15,128 nt of DNA from Bacillota bacterium (GTDB lineage Bacteria > Bacillota > Clostridia > Lachnospirales > Lachnospiraceae): the NCBI GenBank assembly GCA_023420935.1, contig JAEZUR010000088.1, forward strand, positions 1-15,128, in the 5' to 3' direction. The translations under genes were made by a program, and so were the position numbers. This document shows positions 14,406 to 15,128 of this stretch, piece after piece (the first letter of the stretch is position 1; each line of letters starts with the position of its first letter). The notes under the pieces were generated by a model. That model made no database searches. It had not been told where the DNA came from and saw only the letters and a list, made by a program, of their open reading frames with translations.

Positions 14406-15128
14406 TGTTTATTCGACCGTTTTTGCAATTCTACGACAATTATCGGAACAATGGATAGAAATAGAACTATTATCCATTGATCGAGTTTAAGTTGTGTAAC
14501 TTTAAATATATTTGATAAAAATGGAACCGATATTACAACGATTTGAAGAAAGCTGCAGATCAAGAAGGAAATAACTAATTTCCAATTACTAAAGATTCCA
14601 ATGTCAAATAATGAGTGCTTACTGCGCATATTAAATGCATGAAAAAGCTGGGATAAACTAAGTACTGCGAAGCACATAGTTGTTCCAAGAATTTGACTAC
14701 TATTTTTAACATAGTTACAACCAATAATATAGGCTGTTAAAGCAAGAAAACCGATCATAATGCCTTCTATGGTGATTCTAAGTGCTAACCCATCAGAAAA
14801 CATACCTTTGTTTGGTCGGATAGGAGGCTTTTTCATAATATCGGTGGAAGGCGGCTCTACTCCAAGAGAAATAGCAGGAAGAGAGTCTGTAACTAAATTA
14901 ACCCATAATAGTTGGACTGCCTTTAATGGAGACGCTAAGCCAAACAGAATGGCAGTGAAGATCGTAATGATCTCACCAATATTACAAGATAAAAGAAAAT
15001 GAATGGATTTCCTGATATTATCATATATTCCACGGCCTTCTTTAATGGCAGAAACAATGGTAGCGAAATTATCATCCGTTAATATCATATCAGCTGCATT
15101 TTTTGCTACATCAGTTCCTGACATTCCC
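14402..15128 (-). CDS. P-type (Ca2+-type, P2) ATPase, C-terminal part (N-terminus outside window)
   Basis: Membrane cation pump of the P2 class, probably Ca2+ or a related divalent ion. The frame is open to the window edge and the upstream residue is Gly, giving GMSGTDVAKNAADMIL, the conserved hinge segment just after the P domain; the ATG at 15124 is therefore internal. About 241 residues are present: the stalk (KEGRGIYDNIRKSIHFLLS), then membrane helices M5-M10. In M5 the NIGEII segment holds the Glu used by SERCA-type pumps, and in M6 NLVTDSLPAISLGVEPP holds the Asn, Thr and Asp of their Ca2+ sites. The last residues are LQKRSNKH. Phosphorylation and nucleotide domains are outside the window, so full integrity cannot be judged. 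Mn2+ or Na+/K+ transport is less likely on the visible residues. Confidence 0.94.
   Translation of the reverse strand, partial: GMSGTDVAKNAADMILTDDNFATIVSAIKEGRGIYDNIRKSIHFLLSCNIGEIITIFTAILFGLASPLKAVQLLWVNLVTDSLPAISLGVEPPSTDIMKKPPIRPNKGMFSDGLALRITIEGIMIGFLALTAYIIGCNYVKNSSQILGTTMCFAVLSLSQLFHAFNMRSKHSLFDIGIFSNWKLVISFLICSFLQIVVISVPFLSNIFKVTQLKLDQWIIVLFLSIVPIIVVELQKRSNKH

Overview
The window is AT-rich, densely coded DNA of a Gram-positive, monoderm-type Firmicute. The style of the proteins (Map, ArgH and enolase sequences, LytTR regulators, strong GGAG/AGGAGG ribosome sites, sigma-A type promoters with 17-bp spacers) suggests a clostridium of the Lachnospiraceae type. That assignment is from recognition only, not from a search.

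Flanks are housekeeping genes. On the left are the 3' part of a methionine aminopeptidase gene (map, running in from outside) and argH on the opposite strand, with a shared terminator between them. On the right are a CPBP-family membrane protein, enolase (eno), a strong bidirectional terminator, an unrecognised acidic protein, and the C-terminal part of a P-type (Ca2+-type) ATPase that runs off the window.

The centre (about 2.4-11.5 kb) is a coherent peptide-signal or bacteriocin locus: a LytTR regulator with a degenerate receiver; an AgrC/ComD-like sensor kinase convergent with it; a 46-codon gene, divergent from the kinase, for a double-glycine leader peptide; a roughly 210-bp quasi-palindromic repeat; a second LytTR regulator with an intact receiver; a C39-peptidase ABC exporter; a very long HlyD-type adaptor; and a secreted protein that looks like TolC. 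The reading is that the precursor is cleaved after Gly-Gly and exported by the ABC protein with the adaptor (and perhaps the TolC-like protein), sensed by the kinase, and answered by the two LytTR regulators, one able and one apparently unable to be phosphorylated.

The non-coding DNA of this locus is unusually rich: 22-bp direct repeats 30 bp apart upstream of the peptide gene, a C7 tract inside the spacer of a near-consensus promoter, and a hairpin that covers the ribosome site of the exporter gene. No RNA genes, CRISPR arrays, complete insertion sequences or origins were seen.
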